DNA of 64,000 nt from contig NZ_CP087998.1 in assembly GCF_021044585.1 (NCBI RefSeq), positions 1,736,001 through 1,800,000 on the forward strand. Reading direction: 5' to 3'. Shown here one piece after another: positions 23,513 to 31,090 of this stretch. Both the position numbers and the translations under genes were made by a program. Origin of the DNA: Sulfurimonas sp. HSL-3221 (GTDB taxonomy: Bacteria; Campylobacterota; Campylobacteria; Campylobacterales; Sulfurimonadaceae). Positions within the stretch are counted from its first letter, which is position 1, and each line of letters starts with the position of its first letter. The notes under the pieces are model-generated. The model saw nothing but the letters and a program-made list of their open reading frames with translations, had not been told where the DNA came from and made no database searches.

Positions 23513-25282
23513 TTGGCAGAAATGATGGTTTTTATACTGCTTTTATCGCCGATGATTGCGGCACTGGCACTCTTTGCCCTCCCATCGCTGCGGGGGCGCT
23601 ATGCCGTGGCGACGCTGCTGTTCGGCGTGCTCTCGGTAGCGGCCCTCTCTCTCTTCCTGCACCCTGAAGCGCAGACCTTCGCCATTACACCGGGAATGGG
23701 CACCCTGATCGAGGCCGCCGACATCGTTTTGCTCTTCTATTTCCTCTTCCAGGGGGTAAAACACCGCTCCCCTCCGGTTCTGCTGCTCGCGTTGATTCAG
23801 CTGCCGCTCTACCTCTGGGCCGTTGCGATCACCCCGGCAGAGGCCCCTGCGCTGGTCGTGGACGATCTCTCGCGTTTCATGTTCCTCATTATCAACATCG
23901 TCGGCGGCGCCATCGTCCTCTACGCGGTCGAGTATATGCGCCGCGAAAAAAGCGGCGAAGGGAAACAGCGCCTTTTCATCGCCTATCTGATGCTCTTCCT
24001 CGCCGTCATGAACGCCATCGTCATCGCCGACGACATCCTGCTCTTCTTCTTCCTCTTCGAGATGACGACGCTGGCCTCTTACCTCCTGATCGCCTTCCGC
24101 GGCGATGCTGCCGGCCGCCGGAACGCCCTGCGCGCGCTCTGGATGAACCAGGTCGGCGGGGTGTTCCTGCTTTTGGGCGCCCTGGCCGCAGCCTACGGGC
24201 CGGGCAGCGCGACCTTCAGCGGCCTGCTGCAGGGCGGCGGCGGGCTGCTGCTGCCCGCCCTGGCCCTGCTCGCCATGGCCGCCCCGGTCAAGGGGGCTTC
24301 GCTCCCCTTTGACGGGTGGCTGCTCGGCGCCATGGTCGCCCCCACCCCGGTCAGCGCCATGCTGCACTCGGCGACGATGGTCAAGATCGCCCCCTTCCTG
24401 CTCCTCAAGCTCGCCCCGGGGCTCGGAGGCACCCTGCCCGGTACCCTTTTGGCCCTCTTCGGCGCCCTGGTCTTCGTCGCCGCTTCCTACCTGGCGCTGT
24501 CGCGCAGCCTGCTCAAGGAGATCCTCGGCTACTCGACCGTCGCCCTGCTGGGGCTGATGATGAGCCTGGCCGCCGTCGGCACGCCTGAGAGCATGCAGCT
24601 CGCGATGGCGCTGATGCTCTTCCACGCCCTTGCCAAGGCGCTGCTCTTCCTCGCCGCGGGCGCGCTTGAGAAGGATTTCGGCCTCAAAGACGTCGAGCAG
24701 ATGAAAGGGCTGCTGCAGTACGCCCCCCGCAGCGTCGGTTTCCTGTTGTTCGGCTTCTTCTCCCTCACCCTGCCGCCTTTCGGCCTCTTTATGGGGAAAC
24801 TCTTTGCCATCGCCTCCGTCGCGTCGCTACTGCATACGCAGCCGTGGTTCGTCGTGGTGCTGACGGGCATCGCCGTCGGCAGCGCCCTGCTGGTGCTGCT
24901 CTATTTCAAGATTGCCGCCGCACTCCTCGCCGCCGCCCCGGACACCCTCCCCATCGAACGCGAAATGATGCCCCCCGGCTTCGCCGCCCCGCTGACCGTT
25001 TTAACCCTGCTCAGCCTCGCAACGGCAGGCGGCTACATGCTGCAGCAGCACAACAGCCTCCTCTGGCTGCTGGCGCTGCCCGTACTGATTGTCGCCCTTC
25101 TGCCGCTGCTGACGCGCTCCCTGCAGCGCTTCGACCGCGTCATGCCCTACCGCTGCGGGGAGAAGAGCGAGTTTGACGGCGCCCTCTTTTACGTGGAACC
25201 TTCGGCGGGAGCGGCACAGGCAATGCAGTGGGGCTTCGGCCTGCTCTTCGCCGCCGTGGCCCTCTCGGGAGCGCTCATATGA
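23513..25282 (+). CDS. Ech-type hydrogenase antiporter-like membrane subunit (EchA/HyfB-like)
   Basis: 589 residues, hydrophobic throughout (about 14-16 helices). It belongs to the NuoL/MrpA/HyfB family of proton/cation-translocating subunits; helix motifs include FEMTTLASYLLIAF (about 180), PFDGWLLGAMVAPTPVSAMLHSATMVKIAPFL (from about 262) and HALAKALLFLAAGAL (about 368). It should couple electron transfer by the hydrogenase to ion movement across the inner membrane. I accept TTG at 23513 because ACGGAG is 5 bases upstream; ATG at 23522 is the alternative. Next gene overlaps by ATGA. Confidence 0.92.
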   Translation: MAEMMVFILLLSPMIAALALFALPSLRGRYAVATLLFGVLSVAALSLFLHPEAQTFAITPGMGTLIEAADIVLLFYFLFQGVKHRSPPVLLLALIQLPLYLWAVAITPAEAPALVVDDLSRFMFLIINIVGGAIVLYAVEYMRREKSGEGKQRLFIAYLMLFLAVMNAIVIADDILLFFFLFEMTTLASYLLIAFRGDAAGRRNALRALWMNQVGGVFLLLGALAAAYGPGSATFSGLLQGGGGLLLPALALLAMAAPVKGASLPFDGWLLGAMVAPTPVSAMLHSATMVKIAPFLLLKLAPGLGGTLPGTLLALFGALVFVAASYLALSRSLLKEILGYSTVALLGLMMSLAAVGTPESMQLAMALMLFHALAKALLFLAAGALEKDFGLKDVEQMKGLLQYAPRSVGFLLFGFFSLTLPPFGLFMGKLFAIASVASLLHTQPWFVVVLTGIAVGSALLVLLYFKIAAALLAAAPDTLPIEREMMPPGFAAPLTVLTLLSLATAGGYMLQQHNSLLWLLALPVLIVALLPLLTRSLQRFDRVMPYRCGEKSEFDGALFYVEPSAGAAQAMQWGFGLLFAAVALSGALI

Positions 25283-26097
25283 ACTGGCTCATGATTCTCC
25301 TCGCCCCCCTGCTCGGCGGCGTCGTCTACGGTGCGGAGCGTGTGCTGCGTGCGCGGATGCAACGCCGTCAGGGACCGCCCCTGCTGCAGCCCTTCTATGA
25401 CATGTTCAAGCTGATGGACAAGCGCACCCTCATCATCCACGCCCCCCACGCCCTACTGGCGGTGGCACACTTCCTGCTGCTCTGGCTGGCGGTGGGGGCG
25501 CTTTTTGCCGGATGGAACTTGCTCTACATCGTCTTTTTGCACCTCTTCGCCCTGATCGTGCTCGTCCTGGCGGGCTACAGCGTTCGCTCGCCCTATTCGC
25601 AGGTGGGGGCCAACCGCGAACTCGCCGCCCTGGCCGCCTATGAGCCCATATTGGTGCTCCTCGCCGTCGGCTTCTACCTCGTCTCGGGCAGCTTCGACGT
25701 CAGTGCGATCCTGGAACACGGCGGCTACCTGGCACAGATGCCGCTGCTCTTCGCCGCGCTGTTGATCATCCTGCCCATCAAGCTCAAAAAGTCCCCCTTC
25801 GATACCGTCGAAGCGCACCAGGAGATCGTCGGGGGCGTCGAAGTCGAATACAGCGGGCTCTTTTACGAGTTCCTTTACATGGCGCGTTTCCTGGAGTACC
25901 TCTTCGTTTACGGCCTTGTTTTCCTCTTTGCCGGGGCGTCGCCGCTGTGGGGCGCGCTGCTCGTGCTGGCCGTTTTCCTGCTTGTCAATCTCGTCGACAA
26001 CGCCACCGCGCGGGTCAGAACCGACCAGATGGTCAGGATTATCTATGCCACGGCGTTTATAATGGCAACAGCCAATATCATCTGGATCAGCCTATGA
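25279..26097 (+). CDS. Ech-type hydrogenase membrane subunit (EchB/NuoH/HyfC-like)
   Basis: 272 residues, about 8 helices, NuoH-like. Typical pieces are GAERVLRARMQRRQGPPLLQPFYD (about 15-38), the cytoplasmic loop SPYSQVGANRELAALAAYEPIL, and KKSPFDTVEAHQEIVGGVEVEYSG. It anchors the soluble arm and forms the base of the ion path. The ATG at 25279 overlaps the upstream stop (ATGA), and the gene ends overlapping the next start in the same way. Confidence 0.95.
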   Translation: MNWLMILLAPLLGGVVYGAERVLRARMQRRQGPPLLQPFYDMFKLMDKRTLIIHAPHALLAVAHFLLLWLAVGALFAGWNLLYIVFLHLFALIVLVLAGYSVRSPYSQVGANRELAALAAYEPILVLLAVGFYLVSGSFDVSAILEHGGYLAQMPLLFAALLIILPIKLKKSPFDTVEAHQEIVGGVEVEYSGLFYEFLYMARFLEYLFVYGLVFLFAGASPLWGALLVLAVFLLVNLVDNATARVRTDQMVRIIYATAFIMATANIIWISL

Positions 26098-26621
26098 AAT
26101 TTTTCAGCGCCTTTCGGAAAAAATCCCCCTGGATCCTCCACTACAACGCGGGCAGCTGCAACGGCTGCGATATCGAGATCCTCGCCGCGCTGGGACCCCG
26201 CTATGACCTGGAGCGCTTCGGCGTCATCAATACCGGCAACCCCAAGCAGTCCGACATCTTTCTCGTGACCGGCCCCGTCACCTACCGCTCCCGCGAACGG
26301 CTCGTGGAGCTCTACTGCCAGATCCCCGAACCGAAAGTCGTCATCGCCGTCGGTTCCTGCACGGCGGCGGGCGGGGTCTTCCGCGGCATGTACAACGTCG
26401 AGGACGGCATCGACCGCTACATCCCCGTCGACGTCTATGTTCCGGGCTGCGCCTCCTCGCCCCAGCTCATCATCGATGCCGTCGTCGAAGGGGTGCAGAT
26501 CCTGGAGCGCAAAAGCAAGGCGATCGAAACGCCCTTCAAACTTTTCGGCGCCGTCGAAACGGTCGCCGGAAAACTCAGCCGCCTCGGCATGGCAAAAAAG
26601 GTGAATGATGCAGAAGATTGA
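26094..26621 (+). CDS. Ech-type hydrogenase small subunit (EchC/NuoB-like)
   Basis: 175 residues. It carries the proximal [4Fe-4S] cluster with Cys in AGSCNGCDIEILA (about 19-22), GSCTAAGG (about 85) and VPGCASSP (about 118), all four ligands present. It passes electrons between the ferredoxin-like subunit and the NiFe site of the large subunit. The start overlaps the upstream stop (ATGA). Confidence 0.95.
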   Translation: MKFFSAFRKKSPWILHYNAGSCNGCDIEILAALGPRYDLERFGVINTGNPKQSDIFLVTGPVTYRSRERLVELYCQIPEPKVVIAVGSCTAAGGVFRGMYNVEDGIDRYIPVDVYVPGCASSPQLIIDAVVEGVQILERKSKAIETPFKLFGAVETVAGKLSRLGMAKKVNDAED

Positions 26622-26952
26622 AACAACCCTGGGCGCGCTGCTCGCAGACCTCCGCGCCTTTTACGATCCCAAAGTGTGGCACTTCCTCACCGTCAACGGG
26701 ATCGACCTGGGCGAAGGGAAGATCGAGCTACAGTGGATCTTCTCCCGCTACGGCGCCAAGAACGACGTTGTCGTCTACTACGCGCTGAGCGACTACGACA
26801 CCCCCGTCCCCTCCGTCGTGCCCGTCATCCCCTCCGCCTTCCTGGGCGAACGGGAGATCGTCGACATGTTCGGGCTCAATGTCGAAGGGACCGCGGGCGG
26901 CCTCTACCTCGACAAAGACTCCCAGCCCCATCCGCTCAGGGGGGACGCATGA
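26605..26952 (+). CDS. Ech-type hydrogenase subunit (EchD/NuoC-like)
   Basis: 115 residues, short version of the NuoC 30-kDa subunit, ending with the family block VPVIPSAFLGEREIVDMFGLNV...GGLYLDKDSQPHPLR. It has a structural role bridging small and large subunits. It overlaps both neighbours (17 bases upstream, ATGA downstream). The ATG at 26608 is an alternative start. Confidence 0.92.
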   Translation: MMQKIETTLGALLADLRAFYDPKVWHFLTVNGIDLGEGKIELQWIFSRYGAKNDVVVYYALSDYDTPVPSVVPVIPSAFLGEREIVDMFGLNVEGTAGGLYLDKDSQPHPLRGDA

Positions 26953-28034
26953 AGAAAACCGTCCAGATCCCGCTGGGTTCGCAGCATATCTCCCTGCTCG
27001 AGCCCATCCGGTTCAAATTCGAATGCGAAAACGAGACCATTGTCGGGGTCGACGCCGATGTGGGCTTCGTGCACCGCGGCGTCGAGCAGGCCTGCACCAC
27101 CAAGTTCGACTTCAAACAGGTCGGCTTCGTCGTGGCGCGGGTCTGCGGGCTCTGCGCCATCACCCACTCCCTCTCCTACACCCTCGCCGCGGAGAAGCTG
27201 CTGGAGTTCACCCCGAACGACCGCATCAGGTACCTGCGGATGCTGATGGTCGAACTCGACCGCATCCATTCGCACATGCTCTGCCTTGCGCACACGGCGG
27301 AAAACGCCGGCTTCGAGGCGCTCTTTATGCAGATCATGGGCGACCGTGAGCTTGTCATGGATATCCAGGAGGCTATCAGCGGCAACCGCATCCAGTTCGA
27401 CTTTATCGCCATCGGCGGCGTCACCCGCGACCTTACCCCCGAGATGGTCGCCCTGCTGCACAAAAACCTCGACCTCCTCTTCGGCAAGATCTTCGACCTC
27501 ATCGAGCTGTTCGAATCCAACTGGTCCCTCTCGCTCAAGTACAAAGGCATCGGGGCGCTCTCGCTGGAGGAGGCGCAGACCTACAACGCCCTTGGCCCCC
27601 TCGCCCGGGCCGCCGGACTGGCCACCGACGTGCGGGTGGAAACGGATGACTTCCCCTACGAGGCTCTGGGCTACGAGATGATGCTTGAAACGAGCGGCGA
27701 CATCCATGCCCGCAACCGGGTGCGGCTGCGCGAGATCATGAACTCCATCGCGATGTGCCGCAACATTGTCGACAACCTCCCCGCCGGGGAGATCATGGAG
27801 AAGGCCAAGGGCAAACCGAAGGGCGAGGCGATTGTACGCGTCGAAGCGCCCCGGGGCGAGCTCTTCTACCTCGTGCGCGGCGGCGGGCAGAACATGCTCG
27901 AGCGTGTCCGGATCAAGACCCCGACCTTCTCGGGCATCCCTGCCATGATGGAGGTGTTCAAGGGTAGCCGCTACGCCGACGCCCCGGCGATCCTCGCCTC
28001 CTTTGATCCCTGCATGTCGTGTACGGCGAAGTGA
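26949..28034 (+). CDS. Ech-type [NiFe]-hydrogenase large subunit (EchE/NuoD-like)
   Basis: 361 residues. Both NiFe-ligand motifs are present: RVCGLCAITH (about 64-73) and DPCMSC at the C-terminus (residues about 353-358), so the protein should bind NiFe and not be a Complex I-like inactive copy. Only TAK follows the last Cys, so there may be no C-terminal peptide to remove. The start overlaps the echD stop. The last 27 coding bases reappear at 28170-28197 (see repeat). Confidence 0.96.
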   Translation: MKKTVQIPLGSQHISLLEPIRFKFECENETIVGVDADVGFVHRGVEQACTTKFDFKQVGFVVARVCGLCAITHSLSYTLAAEKLLEFTPNDRIRYLRMLMVELDRIHSHMLCLAHTAENAGFEALFMQIMGDRELVMDIQEAISGNRIQFDFIAIGGVTRDLTPEMVALLHKNLDLLFGKIFDLIELFESNWSLSLKYKGIGALSLEEAQTYNALGPLARAAGLATDVRVETDDFPYEALGYEMMLETSGDIHARNRVRLREIMNSIAMCRNIVDNLPAGEIMEKAKGKPKGEAIVRVEAPRGELFYLVRGGGQNMLERVRIKTPTFSGIPAMMEVFKGSRYADAPAILASFDPCMSCTAK

Positions 28035-28197
28035 GTTGAAAATGCATGAAAAGCAAATCATGATGTCCAGCAAAGTCCGGCTAGCCGGGCGGGCCCGCCG
28101 CCGAAGCGAACCCAGTGTTAACGTAGGTCAAGGGGCTTGGCTCCTTGAGCGTGTGAAAACTTTAGAAGTACCCTGCATGTCCTGTACGGCGAAATAG
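28007..28197 (+). repeat. Duplicated echE C-terminal coding tail with 135-bp insert
   Basis: The end of echE (28010-28034, coding for PCMSCTAK) and 28172-28196 differ at about three of 25 positions. Between them lies 135 bases with no clear ORF but strong inverted repeats (CCGGCTAGCCGG and GGCGGGCCCGCC around 28078-28101; TCAAGG...CCTTGA around 28127-28147). The second copy encodes PCMSCTAK plus a stop, in the +1 frame relative to echE. A ribosome site for the next gene follows the second copy. Confidence 0.75.
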
Positions 28198-28206
28198 GAG
28201 GAAGCC

Positions 28207-28641
28207 ATGTTCAGATCGATGTTCAACGCCTTTGCGAACCTCTTCAGACCCGTCCGGACCCACCCCTATCCCGCCGAGCCGATGCCCCTGCCCCCGGCCT
28301 GGCGGGGGCTGATAGAGTATAATGAGGAAGCATGCATTTTCTGCGACAAATGCGAGAAAGCGTGCCCGCCAAAATCGATCCGCTTTTTCCAGCACGAAGA
28401 CGGGCGCAAAGAGTACCGCTACAACGCCTGGCTCTGCATCTACTGCGGCGAGTGCGTGCGGGCCTGCCCCAAACCGGAAGAGGCGCTGTGGCAGAGCGAA
28501 ACGAAGGCACGTCCCGCCGTCAAAGCGGACAACGTCAACGGTGGCTGGTTCGACTGGGAAGCAGAGTGTGCGCAGAGCCGCGAAGAGTATGCGGCGGCCA
28601 AAAAAGCGGCAAAAGCCGCCAAGAAAAACGAAGGAATTTGA
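28207..28641 (+). CDS. Ech-type hydrogenase ferredoxin-like subunit (EchF/NuoI-like)
   Basis: 144 residues with two [4Fe-4S] motifs, CIFCDKCEKACP (about 43-54) and CIYCGECVRACP (about 79-90). It links the hydrogenase to a soluble electron carrier, probably ferredoxin. The charged Ala/Lys-rich C-terminal tail (about 120-144) is extra. The ATG follows TAGGAGGAAGCC, a strong ribosome site; it is separated from echE by 172 bases of duplicated/inserted sequence. Confidence 0.95.
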   Translation: MFRSMFNAFANLFRPVRTHPYPAEPMPLPPAWRGLIEYNEEACIFCDKCEKACPPKSIRFFQHEDGRKEYRYNAWLCIYCGECVRACPKPEEALWQSETKARPAVKADNVNGGWFDWEAECAQSREEYAAAKKAAKAAKKNEGI

Positions 28642-28642
28642 T

Positions 28643-31090
28643 ATGCGTATCGTTATCGTCGGCGGCGGCATCGCGGCCGCGTATATCGCCAATGCCATCA
28701 AAGAGCAGTCGCCCTCCCACGAAGTACTTATTGTCACCAAGGAAGCCCATCCTCCCTATGACCGCATCCACCTCTGCGCGCTGGTCAGCGGCAGCACCGA
28801 TATCGACGAGATCGCCCTGCCCCTGCCTGCCGATGTGCAGGTGGAGCTGAACGCCGAGGTCACCAGCCTCGACATCGGGGCCAAACGCATCTTTACCGCT
28901 TCCGCTTCTTATGCCTACGACAAGCTCATCCTCGCCACCGGTTCCGAGCCGCGCCGCCTCTTCGACACGGCAGGCCTCACCAACGTGGCCACCTTCCGCA
29001 GCGCCGACGACAGTGACTGCATCGCACAGCGGATCGTCGGCAAAAACGTCGTCATGATGGGCGTAGGCCCCATCGGACTGGAGCTGCTCGATACGCTGAG
29101 CACCCTGGAGGGGCCGGAGCATATCTATCTGGTCTCGCGGGGAAACCACCTCTACGACAAAGCCCTCACCCCCTCCGCCGTGGCACTCATGAAACGCATC
29201 TACGAAGGTGCCGATCCCCGGGTCCATATCCTCTTCGAAGAGGAGATCACGGACAAGGTGATCGAAGGCGATACGATTACCAAGATCGTCATGAAAGAGC
29301 ACACCATCGACGACCCCTTTGTCATCTTCGGTGTCGGCATCTCTCCCGCCGCCGCCTTCGCCAAAAGTGCCCTTGAGACGGACAAAGGTATCCTGGTCGA
29401 CGAACATATGCGCACGTCCGATCCCGACGTCTATGCCGTCGGCGAAGTGGCCCAGCTTCACAACGGCTATATCGCCGGGAGGGTCAAGGAGTGTACGCTC
29501 CAGGCCGACGCCGCCGTCGCCGCGATTCTCGGGGTCGAAGACGAAGGTTTCCAGGACTTTGTCACCATCGACGGCCTCAAAGTCGGTTCCTTCCTGCTCG
29601 CCGACGTTACCTCGACCGCCTATAACCCGAAGGACGAAGCGAACGAGGACATCGTCATCGCCTCCAAAAAAGAGGGGCGGATCGACCAGTACATCATCAA
29701 CGACGACCGCCTCGTGCGTTTTATCGGGATCAACACCAACATCGACGTCTTGGCATTGAAGACGATGATGGAGGAGGACAAACCGGTCGACCCGGCTTTC
29801 TTCTACGACAACAGGCTGGTGAGCGAACGCGGACGCCTGATCTGCAGCTGTGCCAGCGGCTACGAACAGGACCTCGTCGCGCTGATCAAGGAGAACTGCA
29901 TCGAGAGCTTCGCCGACCTCAAACCGCTGAGCGAAGCGGGGCGGGTCTGCGGCCGCTGCAAGCAGGATGTCGTCAAGCTCATCGCCGATACCCCGGTCGA
30001 CCCCGAGGAGGCGGCCCGTCTCAAGGCAGAGCGCGAAGCGGCGGCCAAAGCCGAGGAGATGGCGAAGGTGCAGCGGCGCATCGACAAGTTCAACAAGCTG
30101 CACCCCGCCAACCGCATCGACAGCGAGAACCTCGACGAAGCGCTCAAAGCCTTTGACATGAGCAGCGAGTTCAACCGCTGGGTCTCTATGATCACCGCCA
30201 ATATGCGGCTGCACCCCTCTTACGAACCCCTGGTGGGCCAAAGTACCCTTCAGCTCAACAAGATCCCCATCATCTGGCTCGAGCTCGCCGACTGCAGCGG
30301 CAACTCCGAAGGGTTCATCAAATCCGCCCATCCCAAGGTGGACGACCTCATCCTCAAATACATCTCGCTTGATTACCACGAACTGCTGATGGCGGGGGCG
30401 GGGGACCAGTCGGAGCTCTCCCTTGACGGGGTGCTCGCGAACGACAAGGGGCGCTACATCCTGATGGTCGAAGGGGCCATCCCGCTGGGCCTGGAAGGAA
30501 AGTTCCTGCGCATCGGCCCCAAGGGCGAAACGGGGCTGGAGCTACTGAAGCGCACGGCGAAAGACGCCGCGGCGGTCTTCTCCATCGGCTCCTGCGCCTT
30601 CGACGGGGGTGTCGTCGCCGCTGCGCCCAATCCAACCGGCGCCGTCGGCGTGGCGGAGGCGCTGGGCCGGGACGACATCATCAACCTGCCCGGCTGCCCG
30701 GTCAACCCCATCAACATCGTCGGAACTCTCCTGCACTACATCATGTTCGACGAACTCCCCAAACTCGACGACAAGAACCGCCCCGAATGGGCCTACGGTT
30801 TCCGGGTCCACGACAACTGCGAGCGGCGCGGCCACTACGACCTGGACGAATTCGTCCTCGAATGGGGCGACGAAGGGGCCAAGAAAGGGTGGTGCCTCTT
30901 CAAGATGGGCTGCAAAGGGCCCTATGCCGATCTAAACTGTTCGCTGGTAAAATTCAACGAAGGCACGAGCTGGCCGGTCCAGGTCGGCCACGGCTGTTTC
31001 GCCTGCGGCCAGGGCAAGATCGCCTTTGACAAGTACGCCAACAACCGGCCCCTGCCGGAAGGGGAAGAGGAAGAAATTCATGGCCACTAA
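28643..31090 (+). CDS. FAD/NAD oxidoreductase fused to [NiFe]-hydrogenase small subunit
   Basis: 815 residues in three parts. Residues 1-395 form a NirB-like pyridine-nucleotide-disulfide oxidoreductase (FAD motif IVIVGGGIAAAYIA, NAD motif VVMMGVGPIGLE). Residues about 395-445 are a BFD-like [2Fe-2S] module (CSC and CGRC). After a charged helical linker, residues about 505-815 form the hydrogenase small subunit with GSC, PGCPVNP, HDNC, KMGCKGP and CFACGQG cluster ligands. The first ligand motif is CSGNSE, with Asn where CxGC is usual. It should move electrons between H2 and NAD(P) or another carrier in the cytosol; no Tat signal. GAAGGA precedes the ATG. Confidence 0.93.
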   Translation: MRIVIVGGGIAAAYIANAIKEQSPSHEVLIVTKEAHPPYDRIHLCALVSGSTDIDEIALPLPADVQVELNAEVTSLDIGAKRIFTASASYAYDKLILATGSEPRRLFDTAGLTNVATFRSADDSDCIAQRIVGKNVVMMGVGPIGLELLDTLSTLEGPEHIYLVSRGNHLYDKALTPSAVALMKRIYEGADPRVHILFEEEITDKVIEGDTITKIVMKEHTIDDPFVIFGVGISPAAAFAKSALETDKGILVDEHMRTSDPDVYAVGEVAQLHNGYIAGRVKECTLQADAAVAAILGVEDEGFQDFVTIDGLKVGSFLLADVTSTAYNPKDEANEDIVIASKKEGRIDQYIINDDRLVRFIGINTNIDVLALKTMMEEDKPVDPAFFYDNRLVSERGRLICSCASGYEQDLVALIKENCIESFADLKPLSEAGRVCGRCKQDVVKLIADTPVDPEEAARLKAEREAAAKAEEMAKVQRRIDKFNKLHPANRIDSENLDEALKAFDMSSEFNRWVSMITANMRLHPSYEPLVGQSTLQLNKIPIIWLELADCSGNSEGFIKSAHPKVDDLILKYISLDYHELLMAGAGDQSELSLDGVLANDKGRYILMVEGAIPLGLEGKFLRIGPKGETGLELLKRTAKDAAAVFSIGSCAFDGGVVAAAPNPTGAVGVAEALGRDDIINLPGCPVNPINIVGTLLHYIMFDELPKLDDKNRPEWAYGFRVHDNCERRGHYDLDEFVLEWGDEGAKKGWCLFKMGCKGPYADLNCSLVKFNEGTSWPVQVGHGCFACGQGKIAFDKYANNRPLPEGEEEEIHGH

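Noticed and set aside
28035-28169. Group II or group I intron in the echE tail insert
   Set aside because: The insert begins near GTGAGTTG but I find no domain V-like hairpin, no GUGYG start fitting the class and no intron-encoded protein; 135 bases is too short.
28535-30379. 614-codon minus-strand frame inside the FAD/hydrogenase fusion gene
   Set aside because: Antisense shadow; the plus strand has FAD, NAD and cluster motifs in order and good coupling.
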